Shown here: positions 1-14,172 of the stretch, one piece after another
How the letters are laid out: each line of letters opens with the position of its first letter
Position numbering within the stretch: position 1 is the stretch's first letter
Assembly (NCBI RefSeq): GCF_902459465.1
Contig: NC_047068.1
Location: forward strand, 18,313,195 to 18,377,194
Length of the DNA stretch: 64,000 nt
Direction of reading: 5' to 3'
Origin: Asterias rubens
Lineage: Eukaryota; Echinodermata; Asteroidea; Forcipulatida; Asteriidae
Position numbers and translations under genes: made by a program
The notes under the pieces: generated by a model
The model's database searches: none
Told to the model about the DNA's origin: nothing
The model's input: the letters and a program-made list of their open reading frames with translations, nothing else

Positions 1-1680
1 CAATTTGGGACTAATCTTCTTCAAGAACTCGTTCTTCTTCGTTTTTTACTTTTCATGTTTCTGTTTCAAAAAGTTTAAACTCTTTGGTGCATACCTGTAG
101 CACTGATTACAAGAGTACCTCTTTTGCTCAAAATGGAAACTTGAAAAAAAAGAATGCAAATGTTCTCCTTCAATTCAAGTCTACATTCTACATACAAACA
201 CACCATTAAGTTACCCCCCCCCCCCCGATGGAACTTTGTTGTCCTTGAGTATGACAATAAACTACACCCCAGGCTAATTAAGCTGGCTCAACCTCTGTCA
301 GTGCTTGGTTTGGACCTAGAAGAAGATGTCAGTTCTACTCCATCATGGGCCTTTCTTCACCTTTAACCTCCAAGATTGTCATTAACGCTTTGTCGTCAGT
401 ATCTTTCATCTTGAGTTCTTCATGCAAATGTTCTCCTTCAATGCACGTCTACATATTCTACCTACAGACACACCGTTGAGTTACCCCCCCCTCCCCTCTT
501 CACTTCAAGATGTAAGACCTACTGGCGAATTTCTCCTTCAGTAACTAGGGTATCAATTTGGGACTAATCTTCTTCAAGAACTCGTTCTTCTTCGTTTTTT
601 TCTTTTCATGTTTCTGTTGCAAAAAGTTTAACTCTTTGGTGCATACCTGTAGCACTGATTACAAGAGTACCTCTGTTGCTCAAAATGGAAACTTGAAAAA
701 AAATGAATGCTAATGTTCTCCTTCAATGCAAGTCTACATTCTGCATACAGACACACCATTAAGTTACCCCCCCCCCCTCCCCGATGGAACTATGTTGTCC
801 TGGAGTATGACAATAAACTACACCCCAGGCTAATTAAGGTGGCTCAACATCTGTCAGTGCCTGGTTTGGACCTAGAAGAAGATGTCAGTTCTCCTCCATC
901 ATGGGACTTTCTTCACCTTAAACCTCCAAGATTGTCATTAACGCTTTGTCGTCAGTATCTTTCGTCTGGAGTTCTTCATTCTTCAATCTCCAGATCACCG
1001 TTCACATGGGAGATTTCTCTTCAAACAACATTTATTGTGGACGTTTTTCTCTTCTTGTTCAATTGAAATCTTCTTCACTTCAAGATGTAAGACCTACTGG
1101 CCAATTTCTCCTTCAGTAACTAGGGTATCAATTTGGGACTAATCTTCTTCAAGAACTCGTTCTTCTTCGTTTTTTTCTGTTCATGTTTCTGTTTCAAAAA
1201 GTTTAAACTCTTTGGTGCATACCTGTAGCACTGATTACAAGAGTACCTCTTTTGCTCAAAATGGAAACTTGAAAAAAAAGAATGCAAATGTTCTCCTTCA
1301 ATTCAAGTCTACATTCTACATGCAAACACACCATTAAGTTACCCCCCCCCCCCCGATGGAACTATGTTGTCCTGGAGTATGACAATAAACTACACCCCAG
1401 GCTAATTAAGCTGGCTCAACCTCTGTCAGTGCCTGGTTTGGACCTAGAAGAAGATGTCAGTTCTCCTCCATCATGGGCCTTTCTTCACCTTTAACCTCCA
1501 AGATTGTCATTAATGCTTTGTCGTCAGTATCTTTCATCTTGAGTTCTTCATGCAAATGTTCTCCTTCAATGCACGTCTACATATTCTACCTACAGACACA
1601 CCGTTGAGTTACCCCCCCTCCCCTCTTCACTTCAAGATGTAAGACCTACTGGCGAATTTCTCCTTCAGTAACTAGGGTAT

Positions 1681-2557
1681 CAATTTGGGACTAATCTTCT
1701 TCAAGAACTCGTTCTTCTTCATTTTTTTTCTTTTCATGTTTCTGTTTCAAAAAGTTTAAACTCTTTGGTGCATACCTGTAGCACTGATTACAAGAGTACC
1801 TCTGTTGCTCAAAATGGAAACTTGAAAAAAAAGAATGCAAATGTTCTCCTTCAATTCAAGTCTACATTCTACATACAAACACACCATTAAGTTACCCCCC
1901 CCCCCCCTTGATGGAACTATGTTGTCCTGGAGTATGACAATAAACTACACCCCAGGCTAATTAAGCTGGCTCAACATCTGTCAGTGCCTGGTTTGGACCT
2001 AGAAGATGATGTCAGTTCTCCTCCATCATGGGACTTTCTTCACCTTAAACCTCCAAGATTGTCATTAACGCTTTGTCGTCAGTATCTTTCATCTTGAGTT
2101 CTTCATGCAAATGTTCTCCTTCAATGCACGTCTACATATTCTACCTACAGACACACCGTTCAGTTACCCCCCTCCCCTCTTCACTTCAAGATGTAAGACC
2201 CCCCCCCCCTTGATGGAACTATGTTGTCCTGGAGTATGACAATAAACTACACCCCAGGCTAATTAAGCTGGCTCAACATCTGTCAGTGCCTGGTTTGGAC
2301 CTAGAAGAAGATGTCAGTTCTCCTCCATCATGGGACTTTCTTCAGCTTAAACCTCCAAGATTGTCATTAACGCTTTGTCGTCAGTATCTTTCGTCTGGAG
2401 TTCTTCATTCTTCAATCTCCAGATCACCGTTCACATGGGAGATTTCTCTTCAAACAACATTTATTGTGGACGTTTTTCTCTTCTTGTTCAATTGAAATCT
2501 TCTTCACTTCAAGATGTAAGACCTACTGGCCAATTTCTCCTTCAGTAACTAGGGTAT
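1681..2557. repeat. composite 877-bp unit, junction near 2199-2210
   Basis: An S unit runs to GATGTAAGACC and then passes directly into a C-tract and TTGATGGAACTATG, the middle of an L unit. The break coincides with a C-run, as expected for unequal recombination or slippage between C-tracts. Confidence 0.85.
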
Positions 2558-5373
2558 CAATTTGGGACTAATCTTCTTCAAGAACTTGTTCTTCTTCGTT
2601 TTTTTCTTTTCATGTTTCTGTTTCAAAAAGTTTAAACTCTTTGGTGCATACCTGTAGCACTGATTACAAGAGTACCTCTTTTGCTCAAAATGGAAACTTG
2701 AAAAAAAAGAATGCAAATGTTCTCCTTCAATTCAAGTCTACATTCTACATACAAACACACCATTAAGTTACCCCCCCCCCCTCCCCGATGGAACTATGTT
2801 GTCCTGGAGTATGACAATAAACTACACCACAGGCTAATTAAGCTGGCTCAACCTCTGTCAGTGCCTGGTTTGGACCTAGAAGAAGATGTCAGTTCTCCTC
2901 CATCATGGGCCTTTCTTCACCTTTAACCTCCAAGATTGTCATTAACGCTTTGTCGTCAGTATCTTTCATCTTGAGTTCTTCATGCAAATGTTCTCCTTCA
3001 ATGCACGTCTACATATTCTACCTACAGACACACCGTTGAGTTACCCCCCCCCCCCCTCCCCTCTTCACTTCAAGATGTAAGACCTACTGGCGAATTTCTC
3101 CTTCAGTAACTAGGGTATCAATTTGGGACTAATCTTCTTCAAGAACTCGTTCTTCTTCGTTTTTTTCTTTTCATGTTTCTGTTTCAAAAAGTTTAAACTC
3201 TTTGGTGCATACCTGTAGCACTGATTACAAGAGTACCTCTTTTGCTCAAAATGGAAACTTGAAAAAAAAGAATGCAAATGTTCTCCTTCAATTCAAGTCT
3301 ACATTCTACATGCAAACACACCATTAAGTTACCCCCCCCCCCCCCTGATGGAACTATGTTGTCCTGGAGTATGACAATAAACTACACCCCAGGCTAATTA
3401 AGCTGGCTCAACCTCTGTCAGTGCCTGGTTTGGACCTAGAAGAAGATGTCAGTTCTCCTCCATCATGGGCCTTTCTTCACCTTTAACCTCCAAGATTGTC
3501 ATTAACGCTTTGTCGTCAGTATCTTTCATCTTGAGTTCTTCATGCAAATGTTCTCCTTCAATGCACGTCTACATATTCTACCTACAGACACACCGTTGAG
3601 TTACCCCCCCTCCCCTCTTCACTTCAAGATGTAAGACCTACTGGCGAATTTCTCCTTCAGTAACTAGGGTATCAATTTGGGACTAATCTTCTTCAAGAAC
3701 TCGTTCTTCTTCGTTTTTTTTCTTTTCATGTTTCTGTTTCAAAAAGTTTAAACTCTTTGGTGCATACCTGTAGCACTGATTACAAGAGTACCTCTGTTGC
3801 TCAAAATGGAAACTTGAAAAAAAAGAATGCAAATGTTCTCCTTCAATTCAAGTCTACATTCTACATACAAACACACCATTAAGTTACCCCCCCCCCCTTG
3901 ATGGAACTATGTTGTCCTGGAGTATGACAATAAACTACACCCCAGGCTAATTAAGCTGGCTCAACATCTGTCAGTGCCTGGTTTGGACCTAGAAGATGAT
4001 GTCAGTTCTCCTCCATCATGGGACTTTCTTCACCTTAAACCTCCAAGATTGTCATTAACGCTTTGTCGTCAGTATCTTTCGTCTCGAGTTCTTCATTCTT
4101 CAATCTCCAGATCACCGTTCACATGGGAGATTTCTCTTCAAACAACATTTATTGTGGACGTTTTTCTCTTCTTGTTCAATTGAAATCTTCTTCACTTCAA
4201 GATGTAAGACCTACTGGCCAATTTCTCCTTCAGTAACTAGGGTATCAATTTGGGACTAATCTTCTTCAAGAACTCGTTCTTCTTCGTTTTTTTCTTTTCA
4301 TGTTTCTGTTTCAAAAAGTTTAAACTCTTTGGTGCATACCTGTAGCACTGATTACAAGAGTACCTCTTTTGCTCAAAATGGAAACTTGAAAAAAAAGAAT
4401 GCAAATGTTCTCCTTCAATTCAAGTCTACATTCTACATGCAAACACACCATTAAGTTACCCCCCCCCCCCTGATGGAACTATGTTGTCCTGGAGTATGAC
4501 AATAAACTACACCCCAGGCTAATTAAGCTGGCTCAACCTCTGTCAGTGCCTGGTTTGGACCTAGAAGATGATGTCAGTTCTCCTCCATCATGGGCCTTTC
4601 TTCACCTTTAACCTCCAAGATTGTCATTAACGCTTTGTCGTCAGTATCTTTCATCTTGAGTTCTTCATGCAAATGTTCTCCTTCAATGCACGTCTACATA
4701 TTCTACCTACAGACACACCGTTGAGTTACCCCCCCCCTCCCCTCTTCACTTCAAGATGTAAGACCTACTGGCGAATTTCTCCTTCAGTAACTAGGGTATC
4801 AATTTGGGACTAATCTTCTTCAAGAACTCGTTCTTCTTCGTTTTTTTTCTTTTCATGTTTCTGTTTCAAAAAGTTTAAACTCTTTGGTGCATACCTGTAG
4901 CACTGATTACAAGAGTACCTCTGTTGCTCAAAATGGAAACTTGAAAAAAAAGAATGCAAATGTTCTCCTTCAATTCAAGTCTACATTCTACATACAAACA
5001 CACCATTAAGTTACCCCCCCCCCCCTTGATGGAACTATGTTGTCCCGGAGTATGACAATAAACTACATCCCAGGCTAATTAAGCTGGCTCAACATCTGTC
5101 AGTGCCTGGTTTGGACCTAGAAGATGATGTCAGTTCTCCTCCATCATGGGACTTTCTTCACCTTAAACCTCCAAGATTGTCATTAACGCTTTGTCGTCAG
5201 TATCTTTCGTCTCGAGTTCTTCATTCTTCAATCTCCAGATCACCGTTCACATGGGAGATTTCTCTTCAAACAACATTTATTGTGGACGTTTTTCTCTTCT
5301 TGTTCAATTGAAATCTTCTTCACTTCAAGATGTAAGACCTACTGGCCAATTTCTCCTTCAGTAACTAGGGTAT

Positions 5374-6245
5374 CAATTTGGGACTAATCTTCTTCAAGAA
5401 CTCGTTCTTCTTCGTTTTTTTCTTTTCATGTTTCTGTTTCAAAAAGTTTAAACTCTTTGGTGCATACCTGTAGCACTGATTACAAGAGTACCTCTTTTGC
5501 TCAAAATGGAAACTTGAAAAAAAAGAATGCAAATGTTCTCCTTCAATTCAAGTCTACATTCTACATGCAAACACACCATTAAGTTACCCCCCCCCCCCCC
5601 GATGGAACTATGTTGTCCTGGAGTATGACAATAAACTACACCCCAGGCTAATTAAGCTGGCTCAACCTCTGTCAGTGCCTGGTTTGGACCTAGAAGAAGA
5701 TGTCAGTTCTCCTCCATCATGGGCCTTTCTTCACCTTTAACCTCCAAGATTGTCATTAACGCTTTGTCGTCAGTATCTTTCATCTTGAGTTCTTCATGCA
5801 AATGTTCTCCTTCAATGCACGTCTACATATTCTACCTACAGACACACCGTTGAGTTACCCCCCCTCCCCTCTTCACTTCAAGATGTAAGACCCCCCCCTT
5901 GATGGAACTATGTTGTCCTGGAGTATGACAATAAACTACACCCCAGGCTAATTAAGCTGGCTCAACATCTGTCAGTGCCTGGTTTGGACCTTGAAGATGA
6001 TGTCAGTTCTCCTCCATCATGGGACTTTCTTCACCTTAAACCTCCAAGATTGTCATTAACGCTTTGTCGTCAGTATCTTTCGTCTCGAGTTCTTCATTCT
6101 TCAATCTCCAGATCACCGTTCACATGGGAGATTTCTCTTCAAACAACATTTATTGTGGTATTTTTTTTTTCTTGTTCAATTGAAATCTTCTTCACTTCAA
6201 GATGTAAGACCTACTGGCCAATTTCTCCTTCAGTAACTAGGGTAT
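5374..6245. repeat. composite 872-bp unit, junction near 5889-5900
   Basis: The junction type GTAAGACC(C)n-TTGATGG matches that at 2.2 kb, with a shorter C-run. The L part also has a small local change: GTGGACG followed by TTTTTCTC has become GTGGTA followed by a longer T-run near 6155-6170. Confidence 0.85.
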
Positions 6246-7372
6246 CAATTTGGGGTTTATCTTCTTCAAGAACTCGTTCTTCTTCGTTTTTTTCTTTTCA
6301 TGTTTCTGTTGTAAAAAGTTTAACTCTTTGGTGCATACCTGTAGCACTGATTACAAGAGTACCTCTGTTGCTCAAAATGGAAACTTGAAAAAAAATGAAT
6401 GCTAATGTTCTCCTTCAATGCAAGTCTACATTCTACATACAGACACACCATTAAGTTACCCCCCCCCCCCCCCCGATGGAACTATGTTGTCCTGGAGTAT
6501 GACAATAAACTACACCCCAGGCTAATTAAGCTGGCTCAACATCTGTCAGTGCCTGGTTTGGACCTAGAAGATGATGTCAGTTCTCCTCCATCATGGGACT
6601 TTCTTCACCTTAAACCTCCAAGATTGTCATTAACGCTTTGTCGTCAGTATCTTTCGTCTCGAGTTCTTCATTCTTCAATCTCCAGATCACCGTTCACATG
6701 GGAGATTTCTCTTCAAACAACATTTATTGTGGACGTTTTTCTCTTCTTGTTCAATTGAAATCTTCTTCACTTCAAGATGTAAGACCTACTGGCCAATTTC
6801 TCCTTCAGTAACTAGGGTATCAATTTGGGACTAATCTTCTTCAAGAACTCGTTCTTCTTCGTTTTTTTCTTTTCATGTTTCTGTTTCAAAAAGTTTAAAC
6901 TCTTTGGTGCATACCTGTAGCACTGATTACAAGAGTACCTCTTTTGCTCAAAATGGAAACTTGAAAAAAAAGAATGCAAATGTTCTCCTTCAATTCAAGT
7001 CTACATTCTACATGCAAACACACCATTAAGTTACCCCCCCCCCCCTGATGGAACTATGTTGTCCTGGAGTATGACAATAAACTACACCCCAGGCTAATTA
7101 AGCTGGCTCAACCTCTGTCAGTGCCTGGTTTGGACCTAGAAGAAGATGTCAGTTCTCCTCCATCATGGGCCTTTCTTCACCTTTAACCTCCAAGATTGTC
7201 ATTAACGCTTTGTCGTCAGTATCTTTCATCTTGAGTTCTTCATGCAAATGTTCTCCTTCAATGCACGTCTACATATTCTACCTACAGACACACCGTTGAG
7301 TTACCCCCCCTCCCCTCTTCACTTCAAGATGTAAGACCTACTGGCCAATTTCTCCTTCAGTAACTAGGGTAT

Positions 7373-8247
7373 CAATTTGGGACTAATCTTCTTCAAGAAC
7401 TCGTTCTTCTTCGTTTTTTTCTTTTCATGTTTCTGTTTCAAAAAGTTTAAACTCTTTGGTGCATACCTGTAGCACTGATTACAAGAGTACCTCTTTTGCT
7501 CAAAATGGAAACTTGAAAAAAAAGAATGCAAATGTTCTCCTTCAATTCAAGTCTACATTCTACATGCAAACACACCATTAAGTTACCCCCCCCCCCCCTG
7601 ATGGAACTATGTTGTCCTGGAGTATGACAATAAACTACACCCCAGGCTAATTAAGCTGGCTCAACCTCTGTCAGTGCCTGGTTTGGACCTAGAAGAAGAT
7701 GTCAGTTCTCCTCCATCATGGGCCTTTCTTCACCTTTAACCTCCAAGATTGTCATTAACGCTTTGTCGTCAGTATCTTTCATCTTGAGTTCTTCATGCAA
7801 ATGTTCTCCTTCAATGCACGTCTACATATTCTACCTACAGACACACCGTTGAGTTACCCCCCCTCCCCTCTTCACTTCAAGATGTAAGACCCCCCCCCCT
7901 TGATGGAACTATGTTGTCCTGGAGTATGACAATAAACTACACCCCAGGCTAATTAAGCTGGCTCAACATCTGTCAGTGCCTGGTTTGGACCTAGAAGATG
8001 ATGTCAGTTCTCCTCCATCATGGGACTTTCTTCACCTTAAACCTCCAAGATTGTCATTAACGCTTTGTCGTCAGTATCTTTCGTCTCGAGTTCTTCGTTC
8101 TTCAATCTCCAGATCACCGTTCACATGGGAGATTTTTCTTCAAACAACATTTATTGTGGACGTTTTTCTCTTCTTGTTCAATTGAAATCTTCTTCACTTC
8201 AAGATGTAAGACCTACTGGCCAATTTCTCCTTCAGTAACTAGGGTAT
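7373..8247. repeat. composite 875-bp unit, junction near 7889-7901
   Basis: Third occurrence of the GTAAGACC(C)n-TTGATGG junction, flanked by ordinary S and L units. Confidence 0.85.
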
Positions 8248-9354
8248 CAATTTGGGACTTATCTTCTTCAAGAACTCGTTCTTCTTCGTTTTTTTCTTTT
8301 CATGTTTCTGTTTCAAAAAGTTTAAACTCTTTGGTGCATACCTGTAGCACTGATTACAAGAGTACCTCTTTTGCTCAAAATGGAAACTTGAAAAAAAAGA
8401 ATGCAAATGTTCTCCTTCAATTCAAGTCTACATTCTACATGCAAACACACCATTAAGTTACCCCCCCCCCCCCCCGATGGAACTATGTTGTCCTGGAGTA
8501 TGACAATAAACTACACCCCAGGCTAATTAAGCTGGCTCAACCTCTGTCAGTGCCTGGTTTGGACCTAGAAGAAGATGTCAGTTCTCCTCCATCATGGGCC
8601 TTTCTTCACCTTTAACCTCCAAGATTGTCATTAACGCTTTGTCGTCAGTATCTTTCATCTTGAGTTCTTCATGCAAATGTTCTCCTTCAATGCACGTCTA
8701 CATATTCTACCTACAGACACACCGTTGAGTTACCCCCCTCCCCTCTTCACTTCAAGATGTAAGACCTACTGGCGAATTTCTCCTTCAGTAACTAGGGTAT
8801 CAATTTGGGACTAATCTTCTTCAAGAACTCGTTCTTCTTCGTTTTTTTCTTTTCATGTTTCTGTTTCAAAAAGTTTAAACTCTTTGGTGCATACCTGTAG
8901 CACTGATTACAAGAGTACCTCTTTTGCTCAAAATGGAAACTTGAAAAAAAAGAATGCAAATGTTCTCCTTCAATTCAAGTCTACATTCTACATGCAAACA
9001 CACCATTAAGTTACCCCCCCCCCCCTGATGGAACTATGTTGTCCTGGAGTATGACAATAAACTACACCCCAGGCTAATTAAGCTGGCTCAACCTCTGTCA
9101 GTGCCTGGTTTGGACCTAGAAGAAGATGTCAGTTCTCCTCCATCATGGGCCTTTCTTCACCTTTAACCTCCAAGATTGTCATTAACGCTTTGTCGTCAGT
9201 ATCTTTCATCTTGAGTTCTTCATGCAAATGTTCTCCTTCAATGCACGTCTACATATTCTACCTACAGACACACCGTTGAGTTACCCCCCCCCTCCCCTCT
9301 TCACTTCAAGATGTAAGACCTACTGGCGAATTTCTCCTTCAGTAACTAGGGTAT

Positions 9355-9929
9355 CAATTTGGGACTAATCTTCTTCAAGAACTCGTTCTTCTTCGTTTTT
9401 TTTCTTTTCATGTTTCTGTTTCAAAAAGTTTAAACTCTTTGGTGCATACCTGTAGCACTGATTACAAGAGTACCTCTGTTGCTCAAAATGGAAACTTGAA
9501 AAAAAAGAATGCAAATGTTCTCCTTCAATTCAAGTCTACATTCTACATACAAACACACCATTAAGTTACCCCCCCCCCCCCTTGATGGAACTATGTTGTC
9601 CTGGAGTATGACAATAAACTACACCCCAGGCTAATTAAGCTGGCTCAACATCTGTCAGTGCCTGGTTTGGACCTAGAAGATGATGTCAGTTCTCCTCCAT
9701 CATGGGACTTTCTTCACCTTAAACCTCCAAGATTGTCATTAACGCTTTGTCGTCAGTATCTTTCGTCTCGAGTTCTTCATTCTTCAATCTCCAGATCACC
9801 GTTCACATGGGAGATTTCTCTTCAAACAACATTTATTGTGGACGTTTTTCTCTTCTTGTTCAATTGAAATCTTCTTCACTTCAAGATGTAAGACCTACTG
9901 GCCAATTTCTCCTTCAGTAACTAGGGTAT
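9355..9929. repeat. representative L unit (575 bp)
   Basis: A typical long unit. Reading plus: anchor, T-rich block, an A8 tract followed by the octamer ATGCAAAT, a long C-tract, a conserved block with GGAGTATGACAATAAAC, then an L-specific section of about 130 bp (TTCTTCAATCTCCAGATCAC through TTGTTCAATTGAAA) and the closing CTTCAAGATGTAAGACC. The L-specific section is what distinguishes it from the S unit. Confidence 0.9.
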
Positions 9930-10479
9930 CAATTTGGGACTAATCTTCTTCAAGAACTCGTTCTTCTTCGTTTTTTTCTTTTCATGTTTCTGTTTCAAAA
10001 AGTTTAAACTCTTTGGTGCATACCTGTAGCACTGATTACAAGAGTACCTCTTTTGCTCAAAATGGAAACTTGAAAAAAAAGAATGCAAATGTTCTCCTTC
10101 AATTCAAGTCTACATTCTACATGCAAACACACCATTAAGTTACCCCCCCCCTGATGGAACTATGTTGTCCTGGAGTATGACAATAAACTACACCCCAGGC
10201 TAATTAAGCTGGCTCAACCTCTGTCAGTGCCTGGTTTGGACCTAGAAGAAGATGTCAGTTCTCCTCCATCATGGGCCTTTCTTCACCTTTAACCTCCAAG
10301 ATTGTCATTAACGCTTTGTCGTCAGTATCTTTCATCTTGAGTTCTTCATGCAAATGTTCTCCTTCAATGCACGTCTACATATTCTACCTACAGACACACC
10401 GTTGAGTTACCCCCCCCTCCCCTCTTCACTTCAAGATGTAAGACCTACTGGCGAATTTCTCCTTCAGTAACTAGGGTAT
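9930..10479. repeat. representative S unit (550 bp) with internal duplication
   Basis: This matches the L unit until GAGTTCTTCAT. There the L-specific section is replaced by a second, diverged copy of the unit's own octamer-to-C-tract segment: ATGCAAATGTTCTCCTTCAA, then ...CTACAGACACACCGTTGAG, then TTACCCCCC. The S unit therefore carries two octamers (10083-10090 and 10348-10355) and two C-tracts. This suggests S arose from L by a copy-and-paste or conversion event within the unit. Confidence 0.85.
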
Positions 10480-13295
10480 CAATTTGGGACTAATCTTCTT
10501 CAAGAACTCGTTCTTCTTCGTTTTTTTTCTTTTCATGTTTCTGTTTCAAAAAGTTTAAACTCTTTGGTGCATACCTGTAGCACTGATTACAAGAGTACCT
10601 CTGTTGCTCAAAATGGAAACTTGAAAAAAAAGAATGCAAATGTTCTCCTTCAATTCAAGTCTACATTCTACATACAAACACACCATTAAGTTACCCCCCC
10701 CCCCCTTGATGGAACTATGTTGTCCTGGAGTATGACAATAAACTACACCCCAGGCTAATTAAGCTGGCTCAACATCTGTCAGTGCCTGGTTTGGACCTAG
10801 AAGATGATGTCAGTTCTCCTCCATCATGGGACTTTCTTCACCTTAAACCTCCAAGATTGTCATTAACGCTTTGTCGTCAGTATCTTTCGTCTCGAGTTCT
10901 TCATTCTTCAATCTCCAGATCACCGTTCACATGGGAGATTTCTCTTCAAACAACATTTATTGTGGACGTTTTTCTCTTCTTGTTCAATTGAAATCTTCTT
11001 CACTTCAAGATGTAAGACCTACTGGCCAATTTCTCCTTCAGTAACTAGGGTATCAATTTGGGACTAATCTTCTTCAAGAACTCGTTCTTCTTCGTTTTTT
11101 TCTTTTCATGTTTCTGTTTCAAAAAGTTTAAACTCTTTGGTGCATACCTGTAGCACTGATTACAAGAGTACCTCTTTTGCTCAAAATGGAAACTTGAAAA
11201 AAAAGAATGCAAATGTTCTCCTTCAATTCAAGTCTACATTCTACATGCAAACACACCATTAAGTTACCCCCCCCCCCCCCCTGATGGAACTATGTTGTCC
11301 TGGAGTATGACAATAAACTACACCCCAGGCTAATTAAGCTGGCTCAACCTCTGTCAGTGCCTGGTTTGGACCTAGAAGAAGATGTCAGTTCTCCTCCATC
11401 ATGGGCCTTTCTTCACCTTTAACCTCCAAGATTGTCATTAACGCTTTGTCGTCAGTATCTTTCATCTTGAGTTCTTCATGCAAATGTTCTCCTTCAATGC
11501 ACGTCTACATATTCTACCTACAGACACACCGTTGAGTTACCCCCCCCCTCCCCTCTTCACTTCAAGATGTAAGACCTACTGGCGAATTTCTCCTTCAGTA
11601 ACTAGGGTATCAATTTGGGACTAATCTTCTTCAAGAACTCGTTCTTCTTCGTTTTTTTTCTTTTCATGTTTCTGTTTCAAAAAGTTTAAACTCTTTGGTG
11701 CATACCTGTAGCACTGATTACAAGAGTACCTCTTTTGCTCAAAATGGAAACTTGAAAAAAAAGAATGCAAATGTTCTCCTTCAATTCAAGTCTACATTCT
11801 ACATACAAACACACCATTAAGTTACCCCCCCCCCCCTTGATGGAACTATGTTGTCCTGGAGTATGACAATAAACTACACCCCAGGCTAATTAAGCTGGCT
11901 CAACCTCTGTCAGTGCCTGGTTTGGACCTAGAAGAAGATGTCAGTTCTCCTCCATCATGGGCCTTTCTTCACCTTTAACCTCCAAGATTGTCATTAACGC
12001 TTTGTCGTCAGTATCTTTCATCTTGAGTTCTTCATGCAAATGTTCTCCTTCAATGCACGTCTACATATTCTACCTACAGACACACCGTTGAGTTACCCCC
12101 CCCCTCCCCTCTTCACTTCAAGATGTAAGACCTACTGGCGAATTTCTCCTTCAGTAACTAGGGTATCAATTTGGGACTAATCTTCTTCAAGAACTCGTTC
12201 TTCTTCGTTTTTTTTCTTTTCATGTTTCTGTTTCAAAAAGTTTAAACTCTTTGGTGCATACCTGTAGCACTGATTACAAGAGTACCTCTGTTGCTCAAAA
12301 TGGAAACTTGAAAAAAAAGAATGCAAATGTTCTCCTTCAATTCAAGTCTACATTCTACATGCAAACACACCATTAAGTTACCCCCCCCCCCTGATGGAAC
12401 TATGTTGTCCTGGAGTATGACAATAAACTACACCCCAGGCTAATTAAGCTGGCTCAACATCTGTCAGTGCCTGGTTTGGACCTAGAAGATGATGTCAGTT
12501 CTCCTCCATCATGGGCCTTTCTTCACCTTTAACCTCCAAGATTGTCATTAACGCTTTGTCGTCAGTATCTTTCATCTTGAGTTCTTCATGCAAATGTTCT
12601 CCTTCAATGCACGTCTACATATTCTACCTACAGACACACCGTTGAGTTACCCCCCCTCCCCTCTTCACTTCAAGATGTAAGACCTACTGGCGAATTTCTC
12701 CTTCAGTAACTAGGGTATCAATTTGGGACTAATCTTCTTCAAGAACTCGTTCTTCTTCGTTTTTTTTCTTTTCATGTTTCTGTTTCAAAAAGTTTAAACT
12801 CTTTGGTGCATACCTGTAGCACTGATTACAAGAGTACCTCTGTTGCTCAAAATGGAAACTTGAAAAAAAAGAATGCAAATGTTCTCCTTCAATGCAAGTC
12901 TACATTCTACATACAGACACACCATTAAGTTACCCCCCCCCCCCTCCCGATGGAACTATGTTGTCCTGGAGTATGACAATAAACTACACCCCAGGCTAAT
13001 TAAGCTGGCTCAACATCTGTCAGTGCCTGGTTTGGACCTAGAAGAATGATGTCAGTTCTCCTCCATCATGGGACTTTCTTCACCTTAAACCTCCAAGATT
13101 GTCATTAACGCTTTGTCGTCAGTATCTTTCGTCTCGAGTTCTTCATTCTTCAATCTCCAGATCACCGTTCACATGGGAGATTTCTCTTCAAACAACATTT
13201 ATTGTGGACGTTTTTCTCTTCTTGTTCAATTGAAATCTTCTTCACTTCAAGATGTAAGACCTACTGGCCAATTTCTCCTTCAGTAACTAGGGTAT

Positions 13296-14172
13296 CAATT
13301 TGGGACTAATCTTCTTCAAGAACTCGTTCTTCTTCGTTTTTTTCTTTTCATGTTTCTGTTTCAAAAAGTTTAAACTCTTTGGTGCATACCTGTAGCACTG
13401 ATTACAAGAGTACCTCTTTTGCTCAAAATGGAAACTTGAAAAAAAAGAATGCAAATGTTCTCCTTCAATTCAAGTCTACATTCTACATGCAAACACACCA
13501 TTAAGTTACCCCCCCCCCCCCCCCGATGGAACTATGTTGTCCTGGAGTATGACAATAAACTACACCCCAGGCTAATTAAGGTGGCTCAACCTCTGTCAGT
13601 GCCTGGTTTGGACCTAGAAGAAGATGTCAGTTCTACTCCGTCATGGGCCTTTCTTCACCTTTAACCTCCAAGATTGTCATTAACGCTTTGTCGTCAGTAT
13701 CTTTCATCTTGAGTTCTTCATGCAAATGTTCTCCTTCAATGCACGTCTACATATTCTACCTACAGACACACCGTTGAGTTACCCCCCCTCCCCTCTTCAC
13801 TTCAAGATGTAAGACCCCCCCCCCTTGATGGAACTATGTTGTCCTGGAGTATGACAATAAACTACACCCCAGGCTAATTAAGCTGGCTCAACATCTGTCA
13901 GTGCCTGGTTTGGACCTAGAAGATGATGTCAGTTCTCCTCCATCATGGGACTTTCTTCACCTTAAACCTCCAAGATTGTCATTAACGCTTTGTCGTCAGT
14001 ATCTTTCGTCTCGAGTTCTTCATTCTTCAATCTCCAGATCACCGTTCACATGGGAGATTTCTCTTCAAACAACATTTATTGTGGACGTTTTTCTCTTCTT
14101 GTTCAATTGAAATCTTCTTCACTTCAAGATGTAAGACCTACTGGCCAATTTCTCCTTCAGTAACTAGGGTAT
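13296..14172. repeat. composite 877-bp unit, junction near 13813-13826
   Basis: Fourth occurrence of the same junction. The S-derived part carries private changes (TTCTACTCCGTCATGG), so the copies have begun to diverge after they spread. Confidence 0.85.
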
